From Bacteroidales bacterium (GTDB lineage: Bacteria; Bacteroidota; Bacteroidia; Bacteroidales; UBA10428): a DNA stretch of 50,945 bases. Below, one piece after another: positions 35,211-45,043 of this stretch; within the stretch, counting starts at the first letter, position 1, and each line of letters opens with the position of its first letter. The stretch spans positions 1 to 50,945 of the forward strand of contig JAFGBD010000011.1 in the NCBI GenBank assembly GCA_016933335.1. The letters are read 5' to 3'. Made by a program: the position numbers and the translations under genes. The notes below the pieces were generated by a model. That model ran no database searches. It had not been told where the DNA came from and was given only the letters and a program-made list of their open reading frames with translations.

Positions 35211-38200
35211 TCAATGCAGCAAAGTCACATCACCGACATCTGTAAATCCCTGTCCGCTTGTGTACCTGCCTTCCACCTTCCATACATAAACATCCTGCTT
35301 CGACATCTTTCCGTTGACATATCCGTCCCAGCCGGTATCCCTGTCAAAACTCTCAAAAATCATTTCACCCCAGCGGTTAAATATCATCAGGTGAAATTCA
35401 TCCACCTGGTCCATCACTCCTGGCCTGAACACCCTGTTTTCTGCAATGGGTGATTCCGGCCGGAAAGCATTGGGAAAAATCAGCTTTCCGCTGGGTTGCA
35501 CCAATGCCGCATTTTCCATCACATACAGGTCAAAACAATTGTCTTTTGTCCATACGCTCAGGGTAATATCATATGTTCCTTCCTGTGTATACATATGGGT
35601 AGGATTGAATTCATTTGATGTTGTTCCGTCTCCGAAGTCCCATTCAAAAATATCGCCGTTGTCAGACAGGTTGAAACAATGAACCGCTTCGTCGTTAACA
35701 TAAACGTACCTGGGGGCCAAATCAAAGAAAGCCGTCGGCAGCAGGTAAGCGTCATTGATGGTACTGTATGTATCAGTACCTCCGTCTCCGGTTGCAGTAA
35801 GCTTTATCTTGTATGTCCCCGGCTCATAGTATGTATACTCCGGATTTGGTTTATTCGAAATTGCCCCATCGCCGAACTCCCAGAGAAATGAGGTTGAATA
35901 TGAAGAGGTATTCTCAAACTGGATAGTCAAAGGCACACAACCCGGCTGCACAGGTTTGAATTGCGCCACCGGCGGATGAGGCAAAATTTCGATCTGGATC
36001 CATGTACTGTCTTTACAGTGTTCACTTTGTACAACAAGTGAGATGATATATTCGTCTGCTTCAGGAAACCAGTGTGATACGGGATCTTTTTCAAAAGAGA
36101 TCGTCTTATCTCCAAAATACCATTGATAATCCCAGTTTTTATCCACGGTAGTATTATTGAGATAGACCGTCCTTTCAGGATACATCTGCGATAACGGTGA
36201 GGCAATAAAAGATGCCTCAGGAGACGGATAAACAATAACCTGTGCATTTGAAGTATCAAGACAATTAAAGAAGGAGGTTGATATAAGTCTGACCGTATAA
36301 GTGGTGTCTCCTTCCGTTTCATTCAGGTAGGTATGAATGGTATTATAACCTCCTGTTTCATTATAGCCGTCACCATAGTCCCAGTCATAACTATATCCGC
36401 CGGGAGTGGCACTAAGTATTACACTTGCCGGGTGACATGCCATCTTAGGATTGACCATAAATTCTGTTTCCGGATTGGGATAAACTGTAACATATTCATT
36501 TGCAATATGTTCACAGTTATTTATGCTTCTTGTAATTAATCTGATATTAAAGTACCTTATCGACGAACTCTCATTTACGAACTGATGTGAAGGATTTTCA
36601 GCCACCGAGCTGTCACCGTCTCCAAAATACCACAGATAAGAAGCCCCACCCTCCGAGGCATTAAAAAAGTTAAATGTTACCGGACTGCATTGGGGAGTTG
36701 CATCAGTTGTGAAATATGATTGCGGAATATCATTGAAAATGGTGATTGAATCAGAAGCCTTACAGCCATTGTTATCTTCCACCATAAAATTCAAATGATA
36801 AAATCCCTTGACGATCGAATTGAATACCGGATACTGAATGTCATTCCGCGACAGTGGAGCGGTCTGTCCTGTCCAGCTGTACGTGTCATAAACTCCTGAA
36901 CCGCCTGCCACTATCGTATTGAGCTGAAGGTCACTGCCGGCACAGAGCACCGTATCCGGAATATCAATCCGGGCAAACGGATTTGGATGGACCTCCAGTA
37001 CCACACTGTCTGATATCATATTCAGGTTAATATCAGTTACTTTCAGGTAAAGATGATAGTTCCCCTGTCTGCCGGCATTAAATAAAGGATTTGAAATGTC
37101 TGTTGCTGAGAGGAATTGCGTATCACCTGTCCATTCAAAAGAATAGGAAGGTGTCCCTCCTGCAGGTACGGCAGAGATCTGAATATTTTCATCAACACAG
37201 GCACTTCCGCTGGTAAGGTTCAGGTTAATATATAGTAAATCCTCCCTTACCTGTATGGTTTTGTATGTTTCCGGACCAGGGCAGCCGATGCTGTTGGTCT
37301 CAAAAACCGATATGTTATAAATTCCAAGGTTTGGAAATTCCAGTATCACAAAGTTCTGGTTCTCGAGCAGCAGGTTGATACCCGGAGGGATATCCCATGT
37401 ATATGTGGAGCCCGGGTTGTAATTCACCGAATAGATGACATTGGTCTGACCCTGTCCCACCTGTCCGACACCCTGAACAGGATTCGCAGCCGGGACAGGC
37501 AATATTACGGCCTGTACCTCTGTTCTGCTGCTCTCGCAACGGGTGATATCATTATAACTGGACACATAATACTTACTTGTGCCCGATATATAGCCTGCCT
37601 CAAATGTACTGGACTCTGCCAGCAGGCTTCCACCTGTCAGGCTGTCGTACCAGCGGGAGACAGTACCGTCTGCACCGGGAGTGGCACTCAGTGTGATTGT
37701 ATCGGGACCGCAGTTCATAACATCGTTTGCCACAGGAAATGCAGGAACAGGATTGATGATTGCCCTTACCTCTTTTCCGGTACTTTCACAGCCCGTTGAA
37801 TCATTATATCCGGTTATCCAGTATGACCTGGATGCAGTCAGATAAGGAGTTGTCAGTACCTTACCTGTATCTGTCACACTGCCGCCCGTGCCCTGTTCAT
37901 ACCACCGTATCAGGGTTGTGTTATTGCCCGGTTCGGCATTTAGCATGACAACACCCTCACCGCATCTCTGTTCGTCTGTTGCCGCAGGTTCATCAGGTAC
38001 CGGATGAACAACGGCCTGAACCCTTGTTCTTTCACCTTCACATCCTGTGCTGTCGTTATAGCTGGCCACCCAGAACGATATTGTTTCATTTAATATTCCG
38101 GTATGATAGTCTTTGGATGTATTCAGCAGATTTCCTCCTGTTTGTGAATCATACCACCTGTTGGTATTCCCGTCGTTTCCGATGGTGGCAGTAAGGCTGA

Positions 38201-40979
38201 AGTCTGAAGGCCCGCAACTGTATATATCAGGAGCAGCCGGTTTCTCCGGTATCGGATGGATTGAAACATGCACCCGCCTTCTCGGACTTTCACACTGTGT
38301 GACATCATCATAAGTTGTAATCCAGTAACTTTGATTGCTATCCAGCACAGGTGTAGCAAAACTGGTCGTGGAAGCCAGAACGGTTCCGCCGGCAGAGGTA
38401 TTGTACCATCGGTTTTCGGTTCCGTTTGAACCGATTACGGAAGTCAATATGACTGAACCCGGCCCGCAATTCTCGGCATCAGATGCCAGTGGCATACCAG
38501 GCCGCGGTTTGAATAAAATGCTGACCGTATCATATTCCGGAGGACATGATCCGCTTTCAATTCTCCATTCAAAACGATACAATCCTTCATCACCGGGATT
38601 GATTCTGGCAAGTGCCGACGGAGAATTCCTGTCAGGGAGGAAAATGACATCCCCTTGACCATCGGCCTTTGTCCATGTACCTGTTCCTATTCCGGGATCA
38701 TTACCGTTCAGGATGACCGTTTGTCCGCAGATGGTATCATCATCTCCGGCATCTGCAGCGGGAACAGGTTTGCCAAAATCAACCCTGATGGTATCTGATG
38801 TAATACAGCTGGCATTTGTAATGGTCCATGCAAATTCATATATCCCTTCATTTCCCGGCAGGATCTGAACCGATGCACCGGGACTGTTTACTGAAGGGAT
38901 AAATGCCGGATCGGGAGCGACCGGTTTTGAAGCTACAGACCATATACCTGTACCAACAGTGGGGCTGTTCGCACCCAACGGGGATGATACTGAATTGCAA
39001 AGGAACTGATCCAAACCGGCAAAGGCAGGTGCAGGCATTTCATCCCTGATAATGGTAACCTGATCGGAAGATCCGCTGCAAAAACCAAACCGGCTTGAAA
39101 TCTTCCACTGAAAAATGTTACTGCCGTAATCGAGGTTGCTGGCTGTCGCACTGTGGTCGGCAGGATCAGCAATGGAAGATCCGCCTGATAAAACGGTCCA
39201 GATGCCGGTTCCTCCGCCTGTCGGTTCATTACCTTCCAACTGGATGGAAGACAGGTCGCATACCTGCCGGTCAGGTCCTGCATTGGCAGGTTCAGGGGTA
39301 ACATCCCTGAGGATGATCATGGTATCGGTGGTCGTCACACATGCTCTGAACCGGCTCTCAATGGTCCATACGAGTATGTTTTCACCACCTGAAATATTGG
39401 ATAGTGAGCTGTTCGGATCATGGATGTCCGAAAAATCTGCCGCACCCGACACAATCTTCCAGGTACCGGTTCCATCATTCGTCGGATGATTGGCCCAGAG
39501 ATCTGCAGCGGAATTGTCGCAGAAAGACTGGTCAGGTCCTGCATCTGCCGGTGCAGGCTGCCGGTCGGAGGATACAATTACTTCATCCACCGACATGCAC
39601 GGGCCGTTGGTAAGTATCCACCTGAAAAGATTCGGACCCTGGTCCAGGTTGCTTACAAAAGTTGCCGGGCTGGTCGGATTTGCAATAACAGCGCCTCCGG
39701 TGGTTGTCCATTCTCCGGTACCAATGACGGGTACACTGCCAAACAGGGTAACGGTATCCGCACAAACACTGATATCTGGTCCGGCATCAGAAGGAGGTAT
39801 GGGGGTATCAAAAATCTCAAAAGTGATCTTGCTCGGAGCGCTCTCACATGCCCCTATGCTTTCGGTCACATAATATGAATATTTTCCGCTGACACTGTTA
39901 TCAATATATGTAGGACTTCCTGTCGGATCGAATGAGTTACCGGTATGAATATGGTTGGTCATAAGCGAATCGGAGTACCAGTTAACTGTCCCTCCCGAAG
40001 TGGACAGGGTCAGATTGATATTGCTCTCTACACAAAACTCAAGCGAAGGATTTGAGATCACCGGAGGGGTGGTGATTATCTCGATCAATGCTGTTGTGGT
40101 TATTGGTTCATTATCTCCATCTGTAAGGTCTGACGGAGGATTAGCATCAAAAGGATTATTGTCGTATGGATTGCACATGTTCCAGTTGCGCATGGTAATC
40201 TCAAAGATATCACCTGCAATGCCTCCTGCAGGGGCACTGACTGACCATGATGTCTGGTTTGGCCCGTCTGCCGGAATGGGTATCTCGATGACCGGTCCCG
40301 GTATGGTTGTGATCCGGTTGCCATCGCTGTCGGTCATCGGGTAGGTGTTCCCGTAAGGATCAGTCACAGTGATATCGGGTATCCTGTCTCCTCCAATGCT
40401 TGTGGTTCCGTAGATAAACTGTACCCAGCGCGTGAGACGGTTTGGTTTGTCAGGTTCAATACCGATGTTGCAGTTGAATGTGGAGTTGTCGTCGAATGTG
40501 ACATTAACAATATCATCACCTTCGCAGAACTGGGCAACCACCGGTTCAGTGATAATGACTCCGCCATTTTCATTGTCCCTTGCCCATGAACTGAAAGTCT
40601 GTTCCTGACGGCTGCTGTTGGTGCATATATCGCCATCATAGATGACGAATGCTTCTGCCGTATACGAGCAATTGTCGGAAGGAGGATATAAATGACTCTG
40701 AGTGGTATAGAAAATAGTATCTCCCTGTGAAATGGCAGGTACCTGGGTTGTGGCACCTATCCCGTCGTTCCATACATAAAGTATTTCAACCTTTGAGGGA
40801 TCAACAGGAATAATGAACTTGTATTTTACATCCATTACCAGATTGACAGGTGCGCATACACTATTGGGACTTTGTCCGCTGAAGTTATCAGTGATCAGCG
40901 CACACTGACCATTCAGGATACGAGGTACACCGGAAAGGATACCCAGGAAAGTTAGTAGTTTTGTTAGTTTGCCCGGCAT
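35211..40979 (-). CDS. Giant T9SS-exported adhesin with Ig/PKD repeats and CHU_C sorting domain
   Basis: The 1,922-residue protein has a signal peptide (about 1-25). Approximate domains follow. About 26-390 is a unique N-terminal region with two Ig-like parts. From 395 to 820 are five repeats of about 85 residues opening in AGPD and containing a Cys and GTGxW. From 825 to 1160 are four repeats of about 84 residues with CGP, RWY and SYxD-TxCES. A PKD-like unit lies near 1165, and two SprB-like repeats span 1245-1425. Five PKD domains with FGDG or YGDG cores follow at 1430-1830. The last 90 residues (PNAFRPES, FNRWGEMIFES, DGYVNG, VYVWKVEG) are the CHU_C, type B T9SS sorting domain. It should be placed on the cell surface for adhesion or gliding. 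Confidence 0.93.
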   Translation of the reverse strand: MPGKLTKLLTFLGILSGVPRILNGQCALITDNFSGQSPNSVCAPVNLVMDVKYKFIIPVDPSKVEILYVWNDGIGATTQVPAISQGDTIFYTTQSHLYPPSDNCSYTAEAFVIYDGDICTNSSRQEQTFSSWARDNENGGVIITEPVVAQFCEGDDIVNVTFDDNSTFNCNIGIEPDKPNRLTRWVQFIYGTTSIGGDRIPDITVTDPYGNTYPMTDSDGNRITTIPGPVIEIPIPADGPNQTSWSVSAPAGGIAGDIFEITMRNWNMCNPYDNNPFDANPPSDLTDGDNEPITTTALIEIITTPPVISNPSLEFCVESNINLTLSTSGGTVNWYSDSLMTNHIHTGNSFDPTGSPTYIDNSVSGKYSYYVTESIGACESAPSKITFEIFDTPIPPSDAGPDISVCADTVTLFGSVPVIGTGEWTTTGGAVIANPTSPATFVSNLDQGPNLFRWILTNGPCMSVDEVIVSSDRQPAPADAGPDQSFCDNSAADLWANHPTNDGTGTWKIVSGAADFSDIHDPNSSLSNISGGENILVWTIESRFRACVTTTDTMIILRDVTPEPANAGPDRQVCDLSSIQLEGNEPTGGGTGIWTVLSGGSSIADPADHSATASNLDYGSNIFQWKISSRFGFCSGSSDQVTIIRDEMPAPAFAGLDQFLCNSVSSPLGANSPTVGTGIWSVASKPVAPDPAFIPSVNSPGASVQILPGNEGIYEFAWTITNASCITSDTIRVDFGKPVPAADAGDDDTICGQTVILNGNDPGIGTGTWTKADGQGDVIFLPDRNSPSALARINPGDEGLYRFEWRIESGSCPPEYDTVSILFKPRPGMPLASDAENCGPGSVILTSVIGSNGTENRWYNTSAGGTVLASTTSFATPVLDSNQSYWITTYDDVTQCESPRRRVHVSIHPIPEKPAAPDIYSCGPSDFSLTATIGNDGNTNRWYDSQTGGNLLNTSKDYHTGILNETISFWVASYNDSTGCEGERTRVQAVVHPVPDEPAATDEQRCGEGVVMLNAEPGNNTTLIRWYEQGTGGSVTDTGKVLTTPYLTASRSYWITGYNDSTGCESTGKEVRAIINPVPAFPVANDVMNCGPDTITLSATPGADGTVSRWYDSLTGGSLLAESSTFEAGYISGTSKYYVSSYNDITRCESSRTEVQAVILPVPAANPVQGVGQVGQGQTNVIYSVNYNPGSTYTWDIPPGINLLLENQNFVILEFPNLGIYNISVFETNSIGCPGPETYKTIQVREDLLYINLNLTSGSACVDENIQISAVPAGGTPSYSFEWTGDTQFLSATDISNPLFNAGRQGNYHLYLKVTDINLNMISDSVVLEVHPNPFARIDIPDTVLCAGSDLQLNTIVAGGSGVYDTYSWTGQTAPLSRNDIQYPVFNSIVKGFYHLNFMVEDNNGCKASDSITIFNDIPQSYFTTDATPQCSPVTFNFFNASEGGASYLWYFGDGDSSVAENPSHQFVNESSSIRYFNIRLITRSINNCEHIANEYVTVYPNPETEFMVNPKMACHPASVILSATPGGYSYDWDYGDGYNETGGYNTIHTYLNETEGDTTYTVRLISTSFFNCLDTSNAQVIVYPSPEASFIASPLSQMYPERTVYLNNTTVDKNWDYQWYFGDKTISFEKDPVSHWFPEADEYIISLVVQSEHCKDSTWIQIEILPHPPVAQFKPVQPGCVPLTIQFENTSSYSTSFLWEFGDGAISNKPNPEYTYYEPGTYKIKLTATGDGGTDTYSTINDAYLLPTAFFDLAPRYVYVNDEAVHCFNLSDNGDIFEWDFGDGTTSNEFNPTHMYTQEGTYDITLSVWTKDNCFDLYVMENAALVQPSGKLIFPNAFRPESPIAENRVFRPGVMDQVDEFHLMIFNRWGEMIFESFDRDTGWDGYVNGKMSKQDVYVWKVEGRYTSGQGFTDVGDVTLLH

Positions 40980-41243
40980 CTGTACTTTTATTCTTTATAT
41001 CCATTATAATGGCCGGTTTTTGACAAATGGCCCTATAATGTGCAAACTTTAAGAGTTTCCGGGATAATACCTTGTTCAGGTTTTTGGGTTTCTTTCAGAT
41101 AATCAACGTCTTAGAATATATTCTGTAAGCTGTCTTGCCGCTCAACCGGATTATCGCTTAAATATTTTATACGAAAAAAAGAAGGGAACGTTACAATTAT
41201 TTGATAAGTGCCCGCAGATTCAGCTACACGTACAAGGATACTT

Positions 41244-41277
41244 AAAAAAAAGAGGCCATCCCGCTTTTGAGACAGCC
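41244..41277 (-). terminator. Rho-independent terminator of the repeat surface protein gene
   Basis: On the minus strand a 9-bp imperfect stem (GGCTGTCTC with GGGATGGCC, three G-T pairs) has a 6-base loop and is followed by TCT and a run of eight T residues. It lies 22 bases past the gene's stop codon. The remainder of the spacer up to the adhesin start (40980-41243) shows no other clear element, although a CAAACTTTA near 41041 is one base off a -7 box for the adhesin. Confidence 0.7.
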
Positions 41278-41299
41278 CCCTGTACAAAAGACAAGCCGG

Positions 41300-42457
41300 T
41301 TAAAACCTAAACCCAAGATTGAACCCAAACCATCCTCTGACAGAATTTCTTCTTTCCGCAATTCTGAATGACCACACCGGGGCTATTTGTTGCGCATAAC
41401 CATCACTCTCCGAAATAAGAATATTAAAGGTAGGACCTGCAAACAGGCTGAAATGTTCGGCAATCTGATAGTTAAAATTGATTTTTACCTGATTCAGCTG
41501 GTTGTACTCCCATTTTCTCCAGAAACGGGAATTGATATGGTATGTATGTCCTTCAATATCAACTGAATGATTCTCTGCAATTGCAAATGATGTACCTGCA
41601 CCGACACCAAGTCCCCAGTTAAATTCTGAATACCCTGGTTTATAGCCTACAGTGAAAATGGTATAGAATTCAGGGACACCGATTCTGAATGAAGTGTTTA
41701 AATAAAATGTCTCATTGCTCCAGAATTCAAATCTCCTGTATCCGTTTTTCTTTACAATGCTGATGGGCGCTATCGGTATTCCATCGATGGAATCGCAGAT
41801 GTTTATAAATCCCGCAAGCTGAACACCCTCTACCCTGTCCGCAATATTCATGAAGCCGGCTCCCTGGAATCCTTCAAATTCATCTGCAACATTCATGAAT
41901 CCTGCAATTTGCGCCCCTTCCGCTTTACCGGTTATGTTCATAAATCCTGCACCCTGGAATCCTTCCGCTTTCTCCGAAAAATTCCCGAACCCTGAAAGCT
42001 GCATGCCTTCGAAATTGCCTGTTATATTGCCAAAACCTGCTATTTGAAAAGCATCTGCATCATCATCAATGATATTGATAAATCCTGCTGCCTGAAATCC
42101 GTCGGTATAACCGCTATTGATATTGGCAAAGCCACCCATTTGAAATCCTTCAAAGGGCCCTGTAACAATATTGCCAAAACCGCTTATCTGGGCACCTTCA
42201 ACAGGACCATTATCTATGTTGATCAGACCGCCAAGCTCAAAACCCTCAACACCTCCGTTCACGCCAACAAGCACATTGAAGGAAAATTCATTCAGGATTC
42301 CCGGTGATGATGCGCCGTTTGTTCCAAGCGGGGTGACAAATGTTACCTGGAACGGCCTTCTTTTCTGTTCCTCTTCTTTTTCTTCCTGCGAATATGAATA
42401 ACTGGTTGTCAGGATGGTTAAAATAAATGTAACTGATAAGGTATTAACTAACTTCAT
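41300..42457 (-). CDS. Exported surface protein with ten 15-16-residue tandem repeats (LA_2272-like)
   Basis: The 385-residue protein has a signal peptide (about 1-23, ending SYSQ) and a short charged linker. Residues 70-223 are ten repeats of the form (V/A/F)EG-x-Q-x-x-GF-x-N-I-x-x-x. The first four are 16 residues long and the last six 15. The pattern matches LA_2272-type surface repeat proteins first noted in Leptospira. The C-terminal part, about 235-385, is a predicted outer-membrane beta-barrel ending in an aromatic GFNLGFRF. The protein therefore looks like an outer-membrane barrel with an N-terminal solenoid. Its function is unknown. It is divergent from the TetR-regulated ABC operon. 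Confidence 0.82.
   Translation of the reverse strand: MKLVNTLSVTFILTILTTSYSYSQEEKEEEQKRRPFQVTFVTPLGTNGASSPGILNEFSFNVLVGVNGGVEGFELGGLINIDNGPVEGAQISGFGNIVTGPFEGFQMGGFANINSGYTDGFQAAGFINIIDDDADAFQIAGFGNITGNFEGMQLSGFGNFSEKAEGFQGAGFMNITGKAEGAQIAGFMNVADEFEGFQGAGFMNIADRVEGVQLAGFINICDSIDGIPIAPISIVKKNGYRRFEFWSNETFYLNTSFRIGVPEFYTIFTVGYKPGYSEFNWGLGVGAGTSFAIAENHSVDIEGHTYHINSRFWRKWEYNQLNQVKINFNYQIAEHFSLFAGPTFNILISESDGYAQQIAPVWSFRIAERRNSVRGWFGFNLGFRF
41789..42250 (-). repeat. Coding tandem repeat, 10 units of 45-48 bp
   Basis: The units encode the GFxNI repeats of the surface protein. All consist of whole codons, so unit gain or loss keeps the frame. DNA similarity between units is moderate, suggesting old duplications kept by selection on the protein. 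Confidence 0.85.
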
Positions 42458-42597
42458 GGCTTAATGTTTAATATAAGGACAACAGAATTGTTATTTGGTT
42501 GCATTAATGTCAATTCATTTGAAAATAACAGTTCTTTATTACTGAGTGGTCGTAATATATAAAATAAATACACTTTTAATAAAATTTTTATCTGAAA

Positions 42598-42645
42598 GTG
42601 ACCAGGCAGTCGCTTTTTTTATTATTTTTGCGACCAGATAGTCGC
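42598..42645. promoter_or_regulatory. Two TetR-type operators flanking a -7 promoter box
   Basis: GCGAC-CAGATA-GTCGC (42630-42645) has perfect 5-bp arms. GTGAC-CAGGCA-GTCGC (42598-42613) is a near copy exactly 32 bases upstream, about three helical turns. The octamer TATTTTTG (42623-42630) between them fits the TAnnTTTG -7 box and overlaps the downstream operator by one base. The TetR gene starts ten bases later. Binding would block the promoter, so autorepression is likely. Confidence 0.7.
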
Positions 42646-42655
42646 TTAATATTAA

Positions 42656-43321
42656 ATGATGCCATTACAGACATTTCTGAACCTGAGCGAAGAGAGGAAA
42701 CAGGAAATCCTTGATGCAGCGTACGAAGAATTTGCCTTGAATTCCTATTCGAATGCTTCCCTGTCAGGGATTATCAGGAAACTCGGACTTGCGAAAGGCA
42801 GTTTTTACAGATATTTCAGATCAAAGAAAGAGCTCTATATTTACCTGCTGGAACATGCCACCAGCCAAAGACTGGATCAGGTCAGAGAAATGCTTGAATC
42901 TGAGGATAAAACATTGTATGAAAAACTTGTAGAAAATTTTGCCATGAAGATCAGGTTTGATTTGCAACATCCTGTTATCAGCGGATTTCTGTACAAGGTC
43001 ATGCTGGAAAGGGATAATAAAAAAACAGGAAATGTGGAAAGAATAGTGAAGAATGAAATTGATTTATTGATAAAGGATCTGCTGAAAATACACTTTGGTA
43101 AAGGAGAGATCAGGAAAGAAATTGATACTGACCTGCTCTCTTTTACCATCATGCAGGTACAATCCGGAATATACGAGTATATCGAGAAGAAATACAACAT
43201 CAATTATAAAAAGAATATCATGGAGAGAAAACCAATTTTTTCCATACCTGAAAATGAGATTATGAAGCTGGTCAGAGCCTTCAGCAGCCTGCTGGAACAG
43301 GGGTATTTATTTAAAAAATAA
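42656..43321 (+). CDS. TetR-family transcriptional regulator
   Basis: The 221-residue protein has an N-terminal TetR helix-turn-helix at about 12-57. It shows ERKQEILDAAYEEFALNSYS, then SLSGIIRKLGLAKGSFYRYF with the recognition helix near 41-50, and the usual KKELYIYLLE continuation. The C-terminal ligand-binding region is helical and unspecific. Two palindromes flanking a -7 box lie in the 58 bases before it, so it probably represses itself and the ABC genes that follow after 12 bases. The ligand may be a substrate of the exporter. ATG codons at 42656 and 42659 are both possible starts. Confidence 0.93.
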   Translation: MMPLQTFLNLSEERKQEILDAAYEEFALNSYSNASLSGIIRKLGLAKGSFYRYFRSKKELYIYLLEHATSQRLDQVREMLESEDKTLYEKLVENFAMKIRFDLQHPVISGFLYKVMLERDNKKTGNVERIVKNEIDLLIKDLLKIHFGKGEIRKEIDTDLLSFTIMQVQSGIYEYIEKKYNINYKKNIMERKPIFSIPENEIMKLVRAFSSLLEQGYLFKK

Positions 43322-43333
43322 ACATTTATTCAA

Positions 43334-44185
43334 ATGATTAAAGTAACCAATCTGAGCTTTACTTATCATAAAAGCAGCATTCCTGCAGTTAAAAACCTGA
43401 ATTTCGCGGTAAATGACGGTGAAATCTTTGGCTTTCTGGGTCCCAGCGGTGCAGGCAAAAGTACTACCCAGAATATTCTGATCGGACTGCTGGGAGGTTA
43501 TACCGGTGAAATCTCTGTCTCAGGCAAAACACTGCAACAATGGAATCATTCATTTTACGATTACATTGGTGTCTGTTTTGAATTGCCCAATCATTACCTT
43601 AAGCTAAGTGCCAGGGAAAATCTGCAGTTTTTTTCCACTTTCTACAATGTCCCTGTCAGGGATCCGGTGGAACTGCTCAAAATGGTAGGGCTTGACACTG
43701 ATGCAGATAAAAAAGTTGAAGGTTACTCCAAAGGAATGAAAATGAGACTTAATTTCATCAGGAGCCTGTTGCACAAGCCACAGGTTCTCTTTCTGGATGA
43801 GCCTACATCCGGACTTGATCCTGTGAATGCACGGAATATAAAAGATATCATCCTTGACCAGAAAAGACAGGGCAAGACCATCTTTCTGACAACACATAAC
43901 ATGCACGACGCGGATGAATTGTGCGACCGGGTTGCCTTCATTACAGAAGGAGAGATTAGTATCATTGACTCTCCAAAACAATTGAAGCTTCAGAATGGAA
44001 AAAGAGTTGTCAAGGTTGAATATATGAACGGATCGCCGGAGCAAAGGGAATTTGAAATGGATTTAATCGGTGAAAACAACGACTTCCTGAATATTATAAA
44101 AGACCATCGCCTGATTTCCATTCATTCAGAAGAAGCCACACTGGATGATGTGTTTATCAAAGTGACCGGTAAAAGACTGGATTAA
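43334..44185 (+). CDS. ABC exporter ATP-binding protein
   Basis: The 283-residue protein is a single ABC ATPase. Walker A GPSGAGKST lies at about 36-44, a signature-like YSKGMKMRL near 131-139, Walker B VLFLDEPTSG near 151-160, and an H-loop TTHNMHDADE near 186-195. The signature begins YSKG rather than LSGG, as in many drug and antibiotic exporters of the CcmA type. A C-terminal tail of about 70 residues ends in ATLDDVFIKVTG, typical of drug-export ATPases. It is the second gene of the TetR operon and should power the two permeases downstream. The substrate is unknown. Confidence 0.94.
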   Translation: MIKVTNLSFTYHKSSIPAVKNLNFAVNDGEIFGFLGPSGAGKSTTQNILIGLLGGYTGEISVSGKTLQQWNHSFYDYIGVCFELPNHYLKLSARENLQFFSTFYNVPVRDPVELLKMVGLDTDADKKVEGYSKGMKMRLNFIRSLLHKPQVLFLDEPTSGLDPVNARNIKDIILDQKRQGKTIFLTTHNMHDADELCDRVAFITEGEISIIDSPKQLKLQNGKRVVKVEYMNGSPEQREFEMDLIGENNDFLNIIKDHRLISIHSEEATLDDVFIKVTGKRLD

Positions 44186-44313
44186 AGAACCGGATGATGT
44201 TCAATTAAAAATGAAAAACCGTAACACCTGAACAGCCTGTAAAAACCAACATATAAAAAATGAGTAATTCAATAAACATAGTCATCCGGGAACAATCCGT
44301 AAAATATGAGATC

Positions 44314-45012
44314 ATGAAACTGCTGAAAACCATCTTATGGGATTTGAAGTTTGCAATAAGATACAACATCATTACGGTAGCCATCGTCATTACAATACTT
44401 TACACGCTGATATTTAAAATCATTCCCGGAGCAGCCATCACCGAAGTACTGGTTACATTCATATTCTCCGATCCTACCATGCTTGGGTTCATCTTCATTG
44501 GTGCAATGGTTCTTTTCGAAAAAGATGCCAATACCCTGCAGGCGCTTTCAGTAACTCCGTTAAAGCCATGGCAGTATCTGTGGTCCAAAGCAATTGCCCT
44601 GACCCTGATTGCTTTGTTTTGCAGCGTGGGAATGGCTTTTATTGCGCAGGGATTCAATTTCAATCTCATGTACCTTATTACTGCAACGGCTCTTTCATCA
44701 TTGTTGTTTGTTTTTATCGGGTTTATCGGGATTTCAAGGGTCAGGACATTCAATCAGTATATCATTCTTATCCCCTTGTTTATGCTGCCGACCATACTGC
44801 CTCTGGCTGATCTTTATAACCTTGCCCGGTCGCCTTTTTTTTACCTGATACCTACTCACGGCTCACTGATACTTTTTAAAACTGCCTTTGAAGATGAGAG
44901 TGCATGGAATATCATCTACGCATTTGCAATGCTGGGCGTTTCAATTGCAGTAACCTACCGGATTGCAGAAAAACACTACCTGGTTTACATCTCAGGAAAA
45001 ACAAAACGCTGA
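44314..45012 (+). CDS. ABC-2-type exporter permease, first subunit
   Basis: I place the start at the ATG at 44314, where a typical permease opening MKLLKTILWDLKFAIRYN begins; an upstream ATG at 44260 adds 18 polar residues. The 232-residue product has six hydrophobic segments with short loops, consistent with an ABC-2 half-size permease. FEKDANTLQALSVTPLKPWQY near 68-88 is the cytoplasmic loop that contacts the ATPase, with the TPL motif seen in drug exporters. Similar gene trios include the fluoroquinolone exporters described in mycobacteria, but a drug substrate is only inferred. The next permease starts 31 bases after its stop. Confidence 0.85.
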   Translation: MKLLKTILWDLKFAIRYNIITVAIVITILYTLIFKIIPGAAITEVLVTFIFSDPTMLGFIFIGAMVLFEKDANTLQALSVTPLKPWQYLWSKAIALTLIALFCSVGMAFIAQGFNFNLMYLITATALSSLLFVFIGFIGISRVRTFNQYIILIPLFMLPTILPLADLYNLARSPFFYLIPTHGSLILFKTAFEDESAWNIIYAFAMLGVSIAVTYRIAEKHYLVYISGKTKR

Positions 45013-45043
45013 TAATGAAACGTACAAAAGAATTAACCAACCG

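Noticed and set aside
39420..39878. Long plus-strand open frames opposite the adhesin gene
   Set aside because: They lie fully inside the adhesin on the other strand, have no signal, family match or ribosome-binding site, and reflect codon bias of the real gene.
41789..42250. Regularly spaced repeats that could suggest a CRISPR-like array
   Set aside because: The units are contiguous, vary at third positions and translate into a regular protein repeat within a complete gene with a signal peptide.
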